Source: Entophlyctis helioformis
Taxonomy: Eukaryota; Chytridiomycota; Chytridiomycetes; Chytridiales; Chytriomycetaceae
Assembly (NCBI GenBank): GCA_025526915.1
Contig: JAHLKH010000014.1
Span: 124,001 to 188,000, forward strand
Direction of reading: 5' to 3'
Length of the DNA stretch: 64,000 nucleotides
The notes under the pieces are model-generated. The model saw nothing but the letters and a program-made list of their open reading frames with translations. It had not been told where the DNA came from and did not search any database. How positions within the stretch are numbered: the stretch's first letter is position 1; every line of letters begins with the position of its first letter. Below, one piece after another: positions 34,349 through 45,733 of the stretch. The translations under genes were made by a program, and so were the position numbers.

Positions 34349-36096
34349 ATGGACGAGCAACAGCCACCACATGCCGCTGTGCACCAGCAGGACGACATGG
34401 ACGCAGCAGCCACCACAGAGCCAGCTCCCAGTCAAGCAGACCCACAGGTCATCGACCCAACAGGGAAGTTTCTAGACTACGGCTTGGGCTTCCACTGCGA
34501 CGATGGTTCATTTGAAGCATGACACTGGTGGACAAGAAGAACCAAATACATTCGCTGCTGCCGCTCGTCAAGCTCACAGATGGCCCGCGTAAAGGCGTCA
34601 TATGCGTCCAAGTGTCTCGCCTCCCCTTGGTTCTGACAAGCTTCATGCCAAGACGACTTGACAACAACGTCCCTGCTTTTGCCATCAAGGTGAAACTTGG
34701 CGGCCGTGAAGTATAGGTGGTGCCTCTTGACAGCATCGACAAGCTTCTCGTCATGCTCCCATGCCTCGAAGATCCCAGCAATCCTGACATCGTGATGCAT
34801 GGCATTGCATCCTGATCCCTCGTTCAAGAGCAGCGTCCTCCAACTCCTTGAGCACTATGCAAAGTACCGCGATCATCACAAGGTAAGTCTGATCACCCAC
34901 AACGCACAATAAGCAGTGTAATCACTCACTGACTTCCAAACCTCACACGACAGTTTGGCGAGACAAGCGTCTTTGCAGCAGCCAACAGCCAGAATCTGGG
35001 CATGCTTGCGACACTTGATCCAACAGCAGAGTTTGCAGTCCCAGAAGGAGCGACCTTTACGCACCTGTATGGTCGCGCGCTTACGTCCTATCCCGTAGAG
35101 CAAGTAAGCTTACAAGCATGCAGACACACACTCTCCTTGACAATCAGCACTAACCATTGCATGCAACACAGCTGTTTAACGCGTGGCGAGACAGTTTACG
35201 ACGGACTGGAAAGGGCCGGAATGACAAGTCAGACCTGGAAGAGTTCATGTCAGTCACACGACAGATGCAACTCATCTTCAAGATCAGGTGGATGGACGTT
35301 GAGCAGCGCGGATTCCTTGTTGAGCCATCCTCCAAATGCCGGTAGGATATTCTCATAGGATGTGTATGCACTGATCGCACAGCAGACTGACTGCACAAAC
35401 AGCACATACAAAACCTACAACAAATCCAACAACATCTTTGTGTGGGGATCCATCAGCAATCCCATCCAGAAAGAGTATGCTGTGTATACAAAGGCAGCCA
35501 GGACAGAGGTTGACATGAGTGGGCAGAATTGCCGCAGGCATTCTGTGTGTATCGCCTCGACAGTTCTCAAAGTCAGACCAATCCAAGCGCGATGCCTTAC
35601 AGTAGCTCGATGATACGCAGCAGCTGGACGATACGCCGAGTGATCCATCCACGTCCTTGTTGGTGAGCCGTCTGCCTCTTGTGCGATGGCTGTCAACAGT
35701 TGCGACTCTGTTGACACTGTGTGCCTTGACAATCTCGAGACGGCAGGACCTTGCGGCGAGCCTGGACAGCCAACCGTTGCTGTAGCTGCCACGCCAACAG
35801 CCAGCCGCCAAAGAGCGTCAAGCAAGCGGAAGAGAGCCAGCAGCAGATGCCAGTGCGTCTGTGCGGCTGTGACGACGGTCGTTCGGACATTGCAGCAGGC
35901 CGCCTCAGCAGCACGCACAAGTGCGCCGCCTGGACGCAGAGGGACAGCAGCTGCAACAGGCAATGGCAGGACAGTTCTTCGTGACACTACCAACACGCAG
36001 ACAACTGCTGCCCCTGGGACAGGCTCGGCAGACCACAAGCCAGCGCCAAAGCGTCCACGGCTTGAGAAGGCATCGCCTGCAGGCTGCTCAGAGTGA
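34349..36096 (+). pseudogene. Unknown protein gene divergent to PIN-Fanzor, frame broken in several places
   Basis: I do not recognise the family. Start MDEQQPPHAAV at 34349 leads into an acidic segment. A core can be followed through frame changes: LVDKKNQIHSLLPLVKLTDG, VVPLDSIDKLLVMLPCLEDP, SVLQLLEHYAKYRDHHK, an exon at about 34954-35103 (GETSVFAAANSQNLGMLATL...SYPVEQ), an exon at about 35172-35342 (LFNAWRDSLRRTGKG...VEPSSKC), an exon from about 35402 (TYKTYNKSNNIFVWGSISN) and a basic tail to 36096 (SSKRKRASSR, KPAPKRPRLEK) with NLS-like runs. Introns with gtaagt and gtaagc donors are visible. Breaks: frame changes near 34520, 34820 and 35515, and an in-frame TAG at about 34714. Either a decaying gene or single-base sequence errors. 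Position suggests a partner of the PIN-Fanzor gene. Confidence 0.45.
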
Positions 36097-36354
36097 CTGG
36101 GGAATTCGGACAAGAATATGAAATTGGATTCAAAAAGATTGGAAATTGGATGCCAAATTGAACAAAATTCGAGGCAAACCAGCCGACCAATCAGGTGCCG
36201 GCGCAGGGTTCTCTATGGGAACGAAATCAATTACCCCCTCCGTTGAAGCTTGTTGTTGGTTAAACCGTCGACTTTTGGTTTGACAAAGTCAGACCCGCTC
36301 GGACCACTCGGACCACTCGGACGTGCAGCGACAGATCACGCACAGCAGCAGGCC
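36097..36354. promoter_or_regulatory. AT-rich segment and promoter of the SRC1/HEH gene
   Basis: 258 bp with an abrupt drop in GC. attgg (reverse CCAAT) occurs three times within 36123-36150 and a CCAAT at about 36187. The three ggaccactcg-like repeats (36299-36325) precede the ATG. This is where the AT-richer island ends and GC-rich housekeeping DNA resumes. Confidence 0.5.
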
Positions 36355-39206
36355 ATGAACGACGCACCTGCAACGCCCGGCGCAAGCGGCGGCGAGCTGC
36401 CCGACTACCTGGCGCCAGACTTTGCGCCCGCAAAGGCCACCATCATGCAGCTGGTGCGCATCCTGACCAAGCACGACGTCGAGCTGCCCCCACCCGCCAG
36501 CGCAAGGAAGAGTACGTGCGGCTGTTCGAGTCGGCCATTGCCGCCAACAGGGACGTGCTGCTGCGTGCAAGGGCCCGCCCCACGCCAAAGCCCCCAAAGA
36601 ACTCGGTCTTTGCCGTGCCGTCCAACCCGCCCGCGGTGCCCACGCCTCTGCGCCCAAGCTCGGCCTCCAACGTGCCTGCTCCGTCGTCGGCGTCGTCGTC
36701 GGCGCCGTTTTCTGTCAGCGGTGCCGGTGGGTCTGGTGTCGAGGCAGCGGCCGACACCAAGAAACGCATCCGTGCAACCCCGGCTCGCCAGGCTCCCGGC
36801 GGCTTTGTTGCACCCGACGCTGCAGACAATCCGTTCCTGGTGCCCTCGGTGCACAGCGGCGGCCCGTCGTCAACCGATGCCGATCTCGACACGGACGAGC
36901 ATACCGCCGCAACAGCCGGCACGCCTCGCAAGCGTGTGGCCGTCAAGACGCCGCGTCGCTCGGCATCCCTCGCGGCTGTGTCAGGCTCGGCAAGACCTGC
37001 CGAGACGGACGATGATCAAGTGTTTTCCGACGAGAATCCGTTCCAGGCCGCATCGCCCACCCGTGCGCCAGTGACGCTTGCCTCCGCCGCGTCGTCGTCC
37101 ACGCCGCTCAAGTCGGTGCGCTCCAAGTCGGCCGCCAAGGCAAAGGGCTCGGTCGCCTTTGATCGCTCGGCCCTGTTGCAGCCTGCCATGCCAGAGTTTG
37201 GCGACCCCAACGACGCGACCATCGATCTGTCGTTTGCCGACACGGCCCACGGGTCTCCGTCTGCCTTTTCGCCTGCTGGATCGTCGCGCACGCTCACGGA
37301 GATCATGAACAGCATGGATGCTGCTCGGGAGCAGTCGGCCGTGCCTGTGCCTGAACGCCGTGTTGCTAGTGCGTCTGTCAGGCGTCGTCCGGCAGCCAAG
37401 AGTGCGTCGTCGTCTGCGTCCGACCACGAGACGGCATCGGCATCTGCCCGCAAACCGGCCGTCGTTACCCTTGATCGTGCTGCCACTCTCACGACTGCAC
37501 CTGTTCAGGCTCCAGGATCGCCGCTTCCCGCCCGCTTACAGTCCAGGGCGTCGCAGCGTGCCTCGGCAGCTCCTCGCCGCAAGCTTGTGCGCACCAGCAA
37601 TGGCATCATCACGGCATCGTCGACTATCCAACGCGACCTGTCCCTTGCACTCACGACTCTCGGTCTTGCTGCCACGGCCCTGTTTGTGCACTGGCTTGTG
37701 TTCTTGCACCCGTACCTGACCTACTGTGCGAACGGCTCTGCCTCGCTTGATGGCCAAGATGCAAAGAGTGTCCATGACCCGTACAGCCCCCATGCGTCGA
37801 TCCATGCCAAATGGAACCCGCTTGCGTATGTGCTGCCAACGTGCATCAGCTGCCCAGACTACGCAGTGTGCTCTGCGCGCAACGTGACTGCATGCACGGA
37901 CGAGCACATTCTCAAGCCCAGCCTGCTGGCACCCGTGTTCGGCTATGGCCCCGACGCCTTTTTCCCGCTCGCCCAGCCTCTTTGCGCGCCAGACACCGAA
38001 CGGCTTGAAAAGGAAGCGCGTCGCCAGCAGCGCGTAACGGGTCTCATCAGCGTGCTGGACGACATGGTGCGCAACTGGATTGGACAGGCACAGTGCGGCG
38101 AGGTGCAGACTGGACCCGAGTTATACTGGGCCTGGTCGTCGGCAAGCAATGGACAGAGACGCCTCATTGGCATGCCGCTCTCGCTGGCACGATCGCAGCT
38201 GCGCGCAGCTGTGCCCAAGAAGTGGAGCGACGCGACGTTTGACGAGCTGTGGAGCGCCGTGTTTTCGGTCGTGGCTACCAACCACGAGGGTGCTGGCTAC
38301 GGCGCATGGAAGGCAAGCCAGCATGGATCTGTTGCACCGAGTGGAGACCGTGGCGGCGACATGTCTCAACGCCAAGTGCCCGCGGTGCCTCTGTACACGG
38401 TCTTAGACGAGTCGACCCGCCAGAACCGTCTGCTGGTCTCCATCCACCCGCCAGTCATGTCGGTCTCGTGCCGCGTGCGTCGCGCCGCCTGGCGCTTCAC
38501 TGTCGACTATGCACCCCACCTTGCGCTGAGCTGCGCCGCCATCATTGCTGCAGTCATTGCATACACGTTACGACTCCAGGCCGAGCAGGAGCGGCGCATC
38601 GTGTCCATCATTGTGGGCGACGTTCTCGACATGGTGCATGCCGAATCGGACTCGCACCACACGGACCCTGTGCGGCACCCGGCACCAGGCCTCTCCATCG
38701 CCAACCTGCACGACCATCTCATGCCAAGCTCGGTGAGCTCAGGCAACGCCGCGTCGACCGAGGCCGATGGCACGGACGAAGGCACCGGCACGCCCTACCA
38801 GACGTTTGCGGATGCGGGCGGACACACGGTCTGGGTTATTGGCGACACCGCCACGCGCAAACGCGTCTGGGCGGCCGTTTGCAAGGAGATGGGCAAGACG
38901 AGCACGGTGCGCAAGACGACGATGGAGGTGCGCGGCCAGCCACAGGATCTGTGGATGTGGGTAGCCAGCCATGCGCTGAGCCCGCGGAAACCCAAGGGTG
39001 TCTCTGCTGCGTCTGCTGCTGCCTCTGCTACTCCTGGACGATCGGTGTCTGGTTTGGGCTCGGGTGATGTACCCAAACGGCCCGTGTTTAGCGAGAGCGG
39101 TCCCAGCACTGGCGTTCCTCACGGAATCTTTGCGTTTGATAAGTCGGTCCAAGCCAAGGGCGACAGTGGTAGCAACACGGATCGATCTAAAGCGATCATT
39201 TTCTGA
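36355..39206 (+). CDS. SRC1: Inner nuclear membrane protein, Src1/Heh (MAN1-Src1 C-terminal domain), one apparent frameshift
   Basis: ATG at 36355; the frame changes once near 36492 and then runs to TGA at 39206. With one base restored it is 950 residues. Near residue 25 lies a LEM/HeH-type helix pair (TIMQLVRILTKHDVELPPP then RKEEYVRLFESAI), which is split exactly by the frame break. A long disordered Ser/Pro/Ala-rich nucleoplasmic part follows, then membrane helix 1 (LALTTLGLAATALFVHWLVF), a lumenal loop with CISCPDYAVC, membrane helix 2 (LALSCAAIIAAVIAYTL) and a nucleoplasmic winged-helix-like MSC end (VWAAVCKEMGKTSTVRK...QDLWMWVASHAL). Src1/Heh proteins tether chromatin and recruit ESCRT to the nuclear envelope. 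No intron is seen. Confidence 0.88.
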
Positions 39207-39364
39207 GAGTGTGTTGTCTTGTTCTTTCCAAAGCCCCTTTTCTTCTCATCTTGCAAACCATGAAAGCTTTCTTCATTCCTCCTCTTGTTGAATGTTCCCT
39301 GATGATGCACCACTACCACCACCACCACCACCACCACGACGACGGATCATGCCGATGCGGGCCA

Positions 39365-40131
39365 TCACGGCATCGGAGCGACCTTGCTGTACGTCTCGCG
39401 ACGCTCGATGCCGTACCCGCCATCATCGTCGGCCTCTGAGCTCCCCATGCCACCGCCGCTGTTGGCTCCCACATACAGCATCGCCTCGTCGACACTGGTC
39501 CACATGACGACTCCCTGCATGGCCCACAAGACAATCATGCGTACGGTCGAGCCGGTGAGCACGCTGCAGCCGTACACGGACGTGTAGAGGCCGGCCACGC
39601 AAGATGTCTGGAACGCCCTGTACGTCAGAGCGAACAGGATCGCGACAATGTTGGACAGGAGAATGGTGCCGGCCAGATGCTGTCAATGGACGCGTCAGTT
39701 GGCAATGCGAGGCGAGGCGAGGCGAGGCGAGGCAGGGGTTTGGCCAGCCATCTGCGAGACAGTCAAGGAGAGAGAGAGAGAAGGAGAGAGAGAAGGGAGG
39801 GAGGGGGAGAGCACGCACCACCACCGTGACGATACGCCGCCGCCGCGGTGTGCGCGAGAAGCCAAAGAAAAAGTCGCTGGCGGCGAGGGCGGACAGGGCG
39901 AGTTGAAGGAAACAGGCCCAGAGGGACGAGTAGGCGTCGTAGACACTGGGCTGCGACACGAAGTGGTGGATGATGAGGCCGAAACAGGTCACCTGGACGA
40001 GCCCATGCCCCCGTGCGGTGGTGGGTGAGCAACGCGTAGATGTATGCATGGTGGGGACAGCCCAGGGCAGGACGCACCACTTGGAGGATGAGCGACCACG
40101 CATACAGCGTCGACGTGAGTATCCGGTACAT
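39365..40131 (-). CDS. Four-TM membrane protein of unknown function
   Basis: Exons 40131-40078, 39992-39819 and 39679-39365 (phase 0 throughout) encode 180 residues. Hydrophobic segments: ILTSTLYAWSLILQ, a second around VTCFGLIIHHFV, a third (LWACFLQLALSALAASDFFF), one at AGTILLSNIVAILFALTY and one at GSTVRMIVLWAMQGVVMW. The tail is short, acidic/Gly-rich and cytosolic in style. A TPRRRRIV basic loop separates the two halves, giving a positive-inside cue. I do not recognise a family. It converges with SRC1, with 159 bp between stops. Confidence 0.65.
39769..39812. repeat. GA-rich microsatellite in an intron
   Basis: gagagagaga followed by gggagggagggggag within the second intron of the four-TM gene. 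Several introns here contain such simple repeats. Confidence 0.7.
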
Positions 40132-40269
40132 GGTCGGCCACCAAGACGCGCGCTGCGCTTGTCAAAAACGACGTCAACCGTTTGCGTCCAACAGGTTTCT
40201 TCATTCAAACCTCTTTCAAGCCAGTCAACCCATCGCATCGCGGCAGCGCACGAGGAACAGGACGGTATC

Positions 40270-42692
40270 TCAAAAGTCCATGTCCTCCTCCTCATCGTCA
40301 AGCTCGCCGTCGACAATGCCCTTGGCAAGCTTGCGCTCCTCCTCGAGCAGCTCGTTGGCCTTGGAAAGCTCCTTGCGATGCGCGTCGCTCGGGAACCGCA
40401 GCGCCTTGACCGACTCGTTGTGCAGGTTGAGGCAGAAACTGATGCGCTGGTGGAAGGCTCCCTGCGGCTCGTTGGTCGAGTAGAGATCCACATTTTCCTG
40501 TAAAAGGCGAATTCTATGATGAGCGTCACTGAATGGCATGGCAGTCTGGCTCGCATCAACTCACGTTGGACTTCATGAAGCCCTTCTCGTGGTCAATCGA
40601 GGCATCAATGACACCATCGCGGATAGCCTATGAGAGGACATGGGTCAGTTGGGCAGCCACAGGCAAAGCAAGTAAAGTGGCAGGCTGCAGCAATAATCCA
40701 ACCTTGGCAACAATATATTCGGCATCCTCCTCGCTGTCGAGCTGCAGCTTGATGCAGATGTCGCGGAGCGAGATGCGCGAGTAGGCGAGCGAAATGCGGC
40801 GCACACCGGCCTTGATGACGTTGTGGCGCAGACGCAGAATGAGCGACAGGTTCTTGTCGTTGCGGAACACGGCGCCATACGTCGCCAGAGCCTCTTGGAA
40901 CTTGGCAAGGTCACCAATGCGCACGGCCTGGGTAATGCACAGATACGGCACCAGAGCCTTGCGGAGCGTGGGCTCGCGGAACGTTGAGCGCTCGGGGATC
41001 TCGCCCATCAGCAGCTGCACAATGATCGCAAGCTTGGTGACCTGGATTCAGACAGAAGAGCGTGATTGGGCGGTGCGGGTGTCAGTGGACAGCCCAGATC
41101 GAGTAAAGAGTGGATCAAGTACCCTACCGTCTGTTGAAAGCCAGCAGCAAAGTCGCTCTGGGGAGCCTTGCGGATGGCCTGAAGCAGGTGGCGGTGGGAC
41201 GTGGAGTAGTCGAGCTGGATGGCACGAATCCGGCCTGTGACAATCAGATGAGCCCGATGCGTCAGTGCGAGGCAAAATGTATGGGCGATGGGGGTCAGAA
41301 GGTGCAGCCCACACACCGAGATAGTAGGTGTAGCGGGCAGCCTGGTTGTTGCCGACCGTCTCTGGGAACACGGCCTTGGACACCAGCTTGTCCGCCTGCT
41401 CGATCTGGTTGAGCTGCAGGTAGTTTCTGAGCAGGATGTTGAGGATGGCGGCCTGGGTCTCGTCGTCGTGTCTGAGCGTGGCCGTGCGGTGGGCAGCCAG
41501 CAGCTGTGGGCGGATGTCGGCAAGGTGGCCCGACAGCTCATAGAGACGCGCGTGGTAGAAGAAGAGACGCGCGGTGATGGGGTCGAGCGTGCGACGGTTG
41601 AGCGACTGCACGGCTGCAACGAGCGAGTTTGACAGTTGGGTGGCCTGCGCGATCGCAGCACAGTCAGCCTCGCTGGAGTTTGGGACACGGCGCAGGCATT
41701 CTGGCGCTGCACCTGCTTCGCTTACAATCAAGTGGTGCTGCTGGTCGTGCAGGAAGACGAGCACGAGCAGAGCAAGGAACAGCTCGGTCTCTGGCCCAGC
41801 GGGCTTGGCAGCAGGCTTGGCGTCGTCCGCAGGCTCCATGTCAACATCGACCTTGGCACCGGCCTGTTCAAGCCAGCAGCCCAGCCATCCACGGCAAGCA
41901 GATGCGCAGTGTGCAGTGTTAGATGCATGCATGCAAGCATGCCACGCAGCCGAGTGCCGTGCGCAGGGCAGACGTACCGCCTCGAGGGCCTTGAGAAGAG
42001 AGCCGGCAATGGGCTGGTCTGCAAGGTTGGACGCGGTGCAAGGGCAGTTGAGCGACGCGACGTGAGCATATTGGTGACTGCGACACGGCAGCAGCACAGA
42101 CGAGCAAGCACACGAGCAAGCCAACGAACCGGTGGACAGGTGTGTGGTGATGGCCGTGACGAGCAGGGCCAGCGTGACCCTGTGGCGGACAGCGGCCGAC
42201 GCGCGCACGGCACGCACAATGAAGCGAGACTCGAGCGACGAGGCACCGCGCTCGACGAGGCCGATGCTCTGCTTGATGTCTGCGGCAGGCGGCGTGTGGC
42301 AGGCGAGGGTCAGCACGGCGGGCAGGCAGGCATGTCGAGCCAGGCAGGCACGTCCAGGCACGTCCAGGCAGGCATGCGGCGGTCCGTGTGTCCGTGTGCA
42401 GCGGCCGCCAGTCCAGCATGACAAGGGTGCTGGTCGTGGTGCTGGTCGTGCGTGGTCGTGCGTGGTCGTGGTGGTGGTTCTGCAGCCGGCGGCAGACACG
42501 GCCAGGGTCGTGCGCGGCAGCCACGGCAGCAACTAAGGCAGGACTAGCACGCAGCAGCCACTCACCGGCAAGCACGGCCGCGTTGGCCTCTGCCAGCTTC
42601 TGCTCCTCGGTCTTGGCGGGCGGCTCGTCGACGGCCATGGCCTCGGCGTCCGTCTTGGGCGGTGGTGCTGCGGCTGCTGCGGGGGCGGGCAT
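40270..42692 (-). CDS. RPN3: 26S proteasome regulatory subunit Rpn3 (PSMD3)
   Basis: Nine exons: 42692-42566, 42279-42130, 42018-41978, 41863-41726, 41644-41317, 41234-41128, 41041-40703, 40627-40565 and 40497-40270, all in phase, encode 506 residues. The TPR-like part has [59 protein letters not shown] and [18 protein letters not shown]. The PCI domain follows with [33 protein letters not shown] and [15 protein letters not shown]. The C-terminus has [19 protein letters not shown] and an acidic end. Rpn3 is a scaffold subunit of the proteasome lid. Its start is only 100 bp from the divergent peroxiredoxin gene. Confidence 0.96.
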
Positions 42693-42792
42693 CGTGGTGG
42701 ATCTGCAGTCGAACCGCGTCGCCCGTCTTTGGCTTGGTCTGGGTTTGCTTGGCCTGACTTGGCTTGCCCGCCAGATCGCCATTCCAGCCGCC
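42693..42792. promoter_or_regulatory. Compact bidirectional promoter RPN3 / peroxiredoxin
   Basis: Only 100 bp separate the two divergent start codons. The sequence has repeated cttggc/ttgcttgg motifs (around 42730-42772) but no TATA box that I can see. Proteasome and oxidant-defence genes could be co-regulated from here. Confidence 0.55.
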
Positions 42793-43965
42793 ATGCTTGC
42801 GCTTGCTGCCCGCCGTGCCGCCCCGTCCGTGGCCGCCCGCTGTGCCGTTGCGGCTGCCCGCTCGGCCACTGCCAAGGCCGCCGTGTCGCCCGCCGTGCTG
42901 CCGTCCCTCGTGTCGCCCCTCGCGGCCCGCCTGCCCAGACAGCCGCAGCAGATGCCGTTCTCGTCGACGGCTGCTGCCCGCCACACGTTTGCCCAGGTCC
43001 AGGTGTGTGTGTGTGTGTGTGCCTGCCACATAGGCCTGCGTAGACCTGCCTGCAAAGGCCTGCCTGCGAGTGCCTGCCTGCATACACACGCTTGCTCACA
43101 GCGCTCTTCTCGCCGTGCACCAGAAACCGGCGCCTGGCTGGTCCGCCGACGCTGTGCTCGACGGCGAGTTCATCAAGCTGTCGTCCGCAGACTATACTGG
43201 CAAATGGCTGGTGCTCTTCTTCTACCCGCTCGACTGTGAGTGGGCACCCTGCGCTGCCTCGACTGGCATGCCACTCTGGCCATCCAGCATGCCACACGCT
43301 GACCTCCAGCCACCATCAGTCACGTTCGTGTGCCCGACAGAGATCATCGGCTTCAGCGAGCGTCTGGACGAGTTCAAGAAGCTCAACACAGAGGTCGTCG
43401 GCGTGTCCGTCGACTCCAAGTTCTCGCACCTCGCCTGGCTCAACATGCCGCGCAAGGACGGCGGCATCGCCGGCCTCAAGTACCCGCTGGGTGCGCGATC
43501 TCTCTCTCTCTCTCTCTCTCTCTACCCTTCTGTTCTTGCATTCGCACTCTCACACTCACACTCACACTCACACGCGCATCCCCTGCCAGTCGCCGACATC
43601 ACCAAGAACATCTCGCACTCGTACGGCGTGCTCGCTGACTCGGGCGGCGACATTGGCCTGTCGCTCCGCGGCACCTTCATCATCGATCCCAAGGGCATCG
43701 TGCGCCAGATCACCATCAACGACACGAGCGTGGGCCGCAACATCGACGAGACTCTGCGTCTGGTCGAGGGCTACCAGTTTGCCGACCAGCACGGCGTACG
43801 TCTGCATGTGTATCCTGCCACGCCACATCGTGATCATGGTCCTGATCCTGCCACTGACCCGCCCTTGCATCGCAGGAGGTCTGCCCGGCTGGCTGGCGCA
43901 AGGGCTCCAAGACCATGGTTGCCGACCCGGTCAAGTCCAAGGACTACTTCAAGGACAGCAACTAG
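42793..43965 (+). CDS. 2-Cys peroxiredoxin with mitochondrial presequence
   Basis: Exons 42793-43002, 43124-43235, 43320-43490, 43590-43795 and 43876-43965 join in phases 0, 1, 1 and 0 and encode 262 residues. The first ~70 residues are Ala/Arg-rich with no acidic residue, a mitochondrial targeting peptide. The core has the peroxidatic Cys in [10 protein letters not shown], the resolving Cys in EVCPAGW and a C-terminal YF (KDYFKD) as in the hyperoxidation-sensitive Prx1/Prx3 group, although the GGLG partner reads GGIA here. It reduces H2O2 with thioredoxin electrons. An intron carries a (CT)n and (CA)n run (43499-43578). It shares a ~100-bp promoter with RPN3. Confidence 0.95.
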
Positions 43966-44075
43966 ACGCAGACCGCATGTGGCTGATCCTGCACTCAATG
44001 AACCGTCCACCATTCATTCATATCCAACCGTCCCATCGCTGTCGCTGTTGTCGCCACTCTCTCCCCAACACGCGT

Positions 44076-45575
44076 ATGGAGTCAGATCGCGCTGAGCAGG
44101 TAGTCCCAGTCGCCAAGACTGACGCTGCCAGTGCGGCTCGTGCAGCTGGCACGGCCAGCGCACCGCTACCGTCGCAGTCGCCTGCATCGGCACTCGAAGA
44201 AGACGACGACAACGACGCAACCCCACCGGCTGTCGTACCCGAAGACACATCTGTGCCGTCGGTTGTCCCGCCCGTCGCCAGCAGCAACGGCCCATCCGCC
44301 GTCCCAAAGCCGTCGCCAACTCCGTCGCCCAAGCCTCGGCAACAGGCAAGCTCGTCGCCGTCGACTGGCCGCCAAGGAGGCAGGCCACCGCCCACTGTGC
44401 GGCAGCTGCTCACGCCGCTCGAAGAAAAGGCTGCCAACCCCAAGCTCAACATCCTGCCCAACAACACCATCAAGGCGTTTGTCGACTATCTTGTGCGCAA
44501 CAAGTGCCGCAAGGTGATTGTCATGACCGGTGCTGGCATTTCGACGAGCGCTGGCATCCCAGACTTTCGCAGTCCCGGCACAGGCCTCTACGACAATCTT
44601 CAAAAGTGAGCCCTCTGGCCCACCCCGCCCTCCTGCACCGTCACCTGCATCTCGCATCTGACCCTGTGTGTGTGGCATCCACACAGGTACAATCTGCCCT
44701 ACCCCGAGGCCATCTTTGACATTTCGTACTTCCGACGCAAGCCACAGCCGTTCTACGAGCTGGCCCGCGAGCTGTTCCCTGGCCAGTTCAAGCCGACGCC
44801 GTGCCACGACTTTATACGCGCGCTGGCAGAGGAAGGGATGCTGCTGCGCAACTACACGCAAAACATTGACATGCTGGAGCGGATCGCCGGCGTGCCGGGA
44901 CACTTGATTGTCGAGGCACACGGGTCGTTCCACCAGGCACGGTGCGTGGGCGGGTTACGCGGGGACTTGCCGAGTGTGTTTACGTCGTCGGACTCGGAGA
45001 CGGATGGCGGCGAGGGCGGCGGCGATGGTGGCACTGCGGCCGAGCGAGAGAGAGAGCGAGCGGTGGACGAAGGGATTCCTGGCTGCGACAAGGTGTACAG
45101 TATCGAAGAGTTCAAGACGGCAATGGAGGGCGAGGCGATACCGCGGTGCACCGACTGTGGCGGGCTGGTCAAGCCAGACATTGTGTTTTTCGGAGAGTCG
45201 CTGCCCGCGCGGTTCTACACGCTCGCGCAGACGGATTTCCGCGAGTGCGATGCGCTTGTGGTCATGGGCACGTCGCTCAAGGTGCAGCCGTTTGCTGGGC
45301 TCGTGGATCTTGTCAAGCCGACCGTGCCGCGGCTGCTGGTCAACCGGGAGTCGTGCGGAGACAGCCGGCTCAGCACGCGCGGGTTTGACTTTGTGGGCGA
45401 TGTGCAAAAGTACCGGCGGGACGCATTGTATCTTGGGTCGTGCGACGAAGGAGCGCTGGCCCTCTGCTCTGCTCTTGGGCTGGAGGTTGGGCCTGCATCT
45501 GGGTCTGGCCGCAATGGTGCTCGTGATGAGGATGTGGATGATGTGGCTGATACCTTGCTGCGTGTGGCTCTTTGA
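44076..45575 (+). CDS. HST2: NAD+-dependent deacetylase, sirtuin class I (SIRT2/Hst2-like)
   Basis: Exons 44076-44605 and 44687-45575 (phase 2) encode 472 residues. The first ~130 residues are disordered Pro/Ser-rich. The sirtuin core has [31 protein letters not shown] and the catalytic His in IVEAHGSFH, then [20 protein letters not shown] and [15 protein letters not shown]. The zinc ribbon is unusual: only one Cys (ARC) precedes an ~50-residue Gly/Glu-rich insert, and the next Cys is in IPGCDKVYS. The insert has a gtgcgt donor-like sequence at its start, so it may be an unspliced in-frame intron. SIRT2/Hst2 proteins deacetylate tubulin or H4K16. Confidence 0.92.
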
Positions 45576-45733
45576 ATGGATTTTCATTTTGCTCTCTTGA
45601 CCATTCATGAGCGATGCTGTTGGTCGGTGGCTTCTCTCAGCCCTAGCCAGAGAACAGTGTGTGACGTTGGACAACAGCGACGCCAACACGTCGTGTTTGT
45701 ATTCTTTACTTTTCGAAATTTCCACAAGGAGCT

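Noticed and set aside
34477..34827. 116-codon minus-strand open frame (MNEGSGCNAM...)
   Set aside because: It is antisense to the more protein-like plus-strand segments VDKKNQIHSLLPLV and SIDKLLVMLPCLEDP. I kept the plus strand, though not with certainty.
19439..36193. Terminal inverted repeats based on attggtcg / cgaccaat
   Set aside because: Only eight bases match, and CCAAT-containing sequences recur throughout the island, so chance or promoter function explains them.
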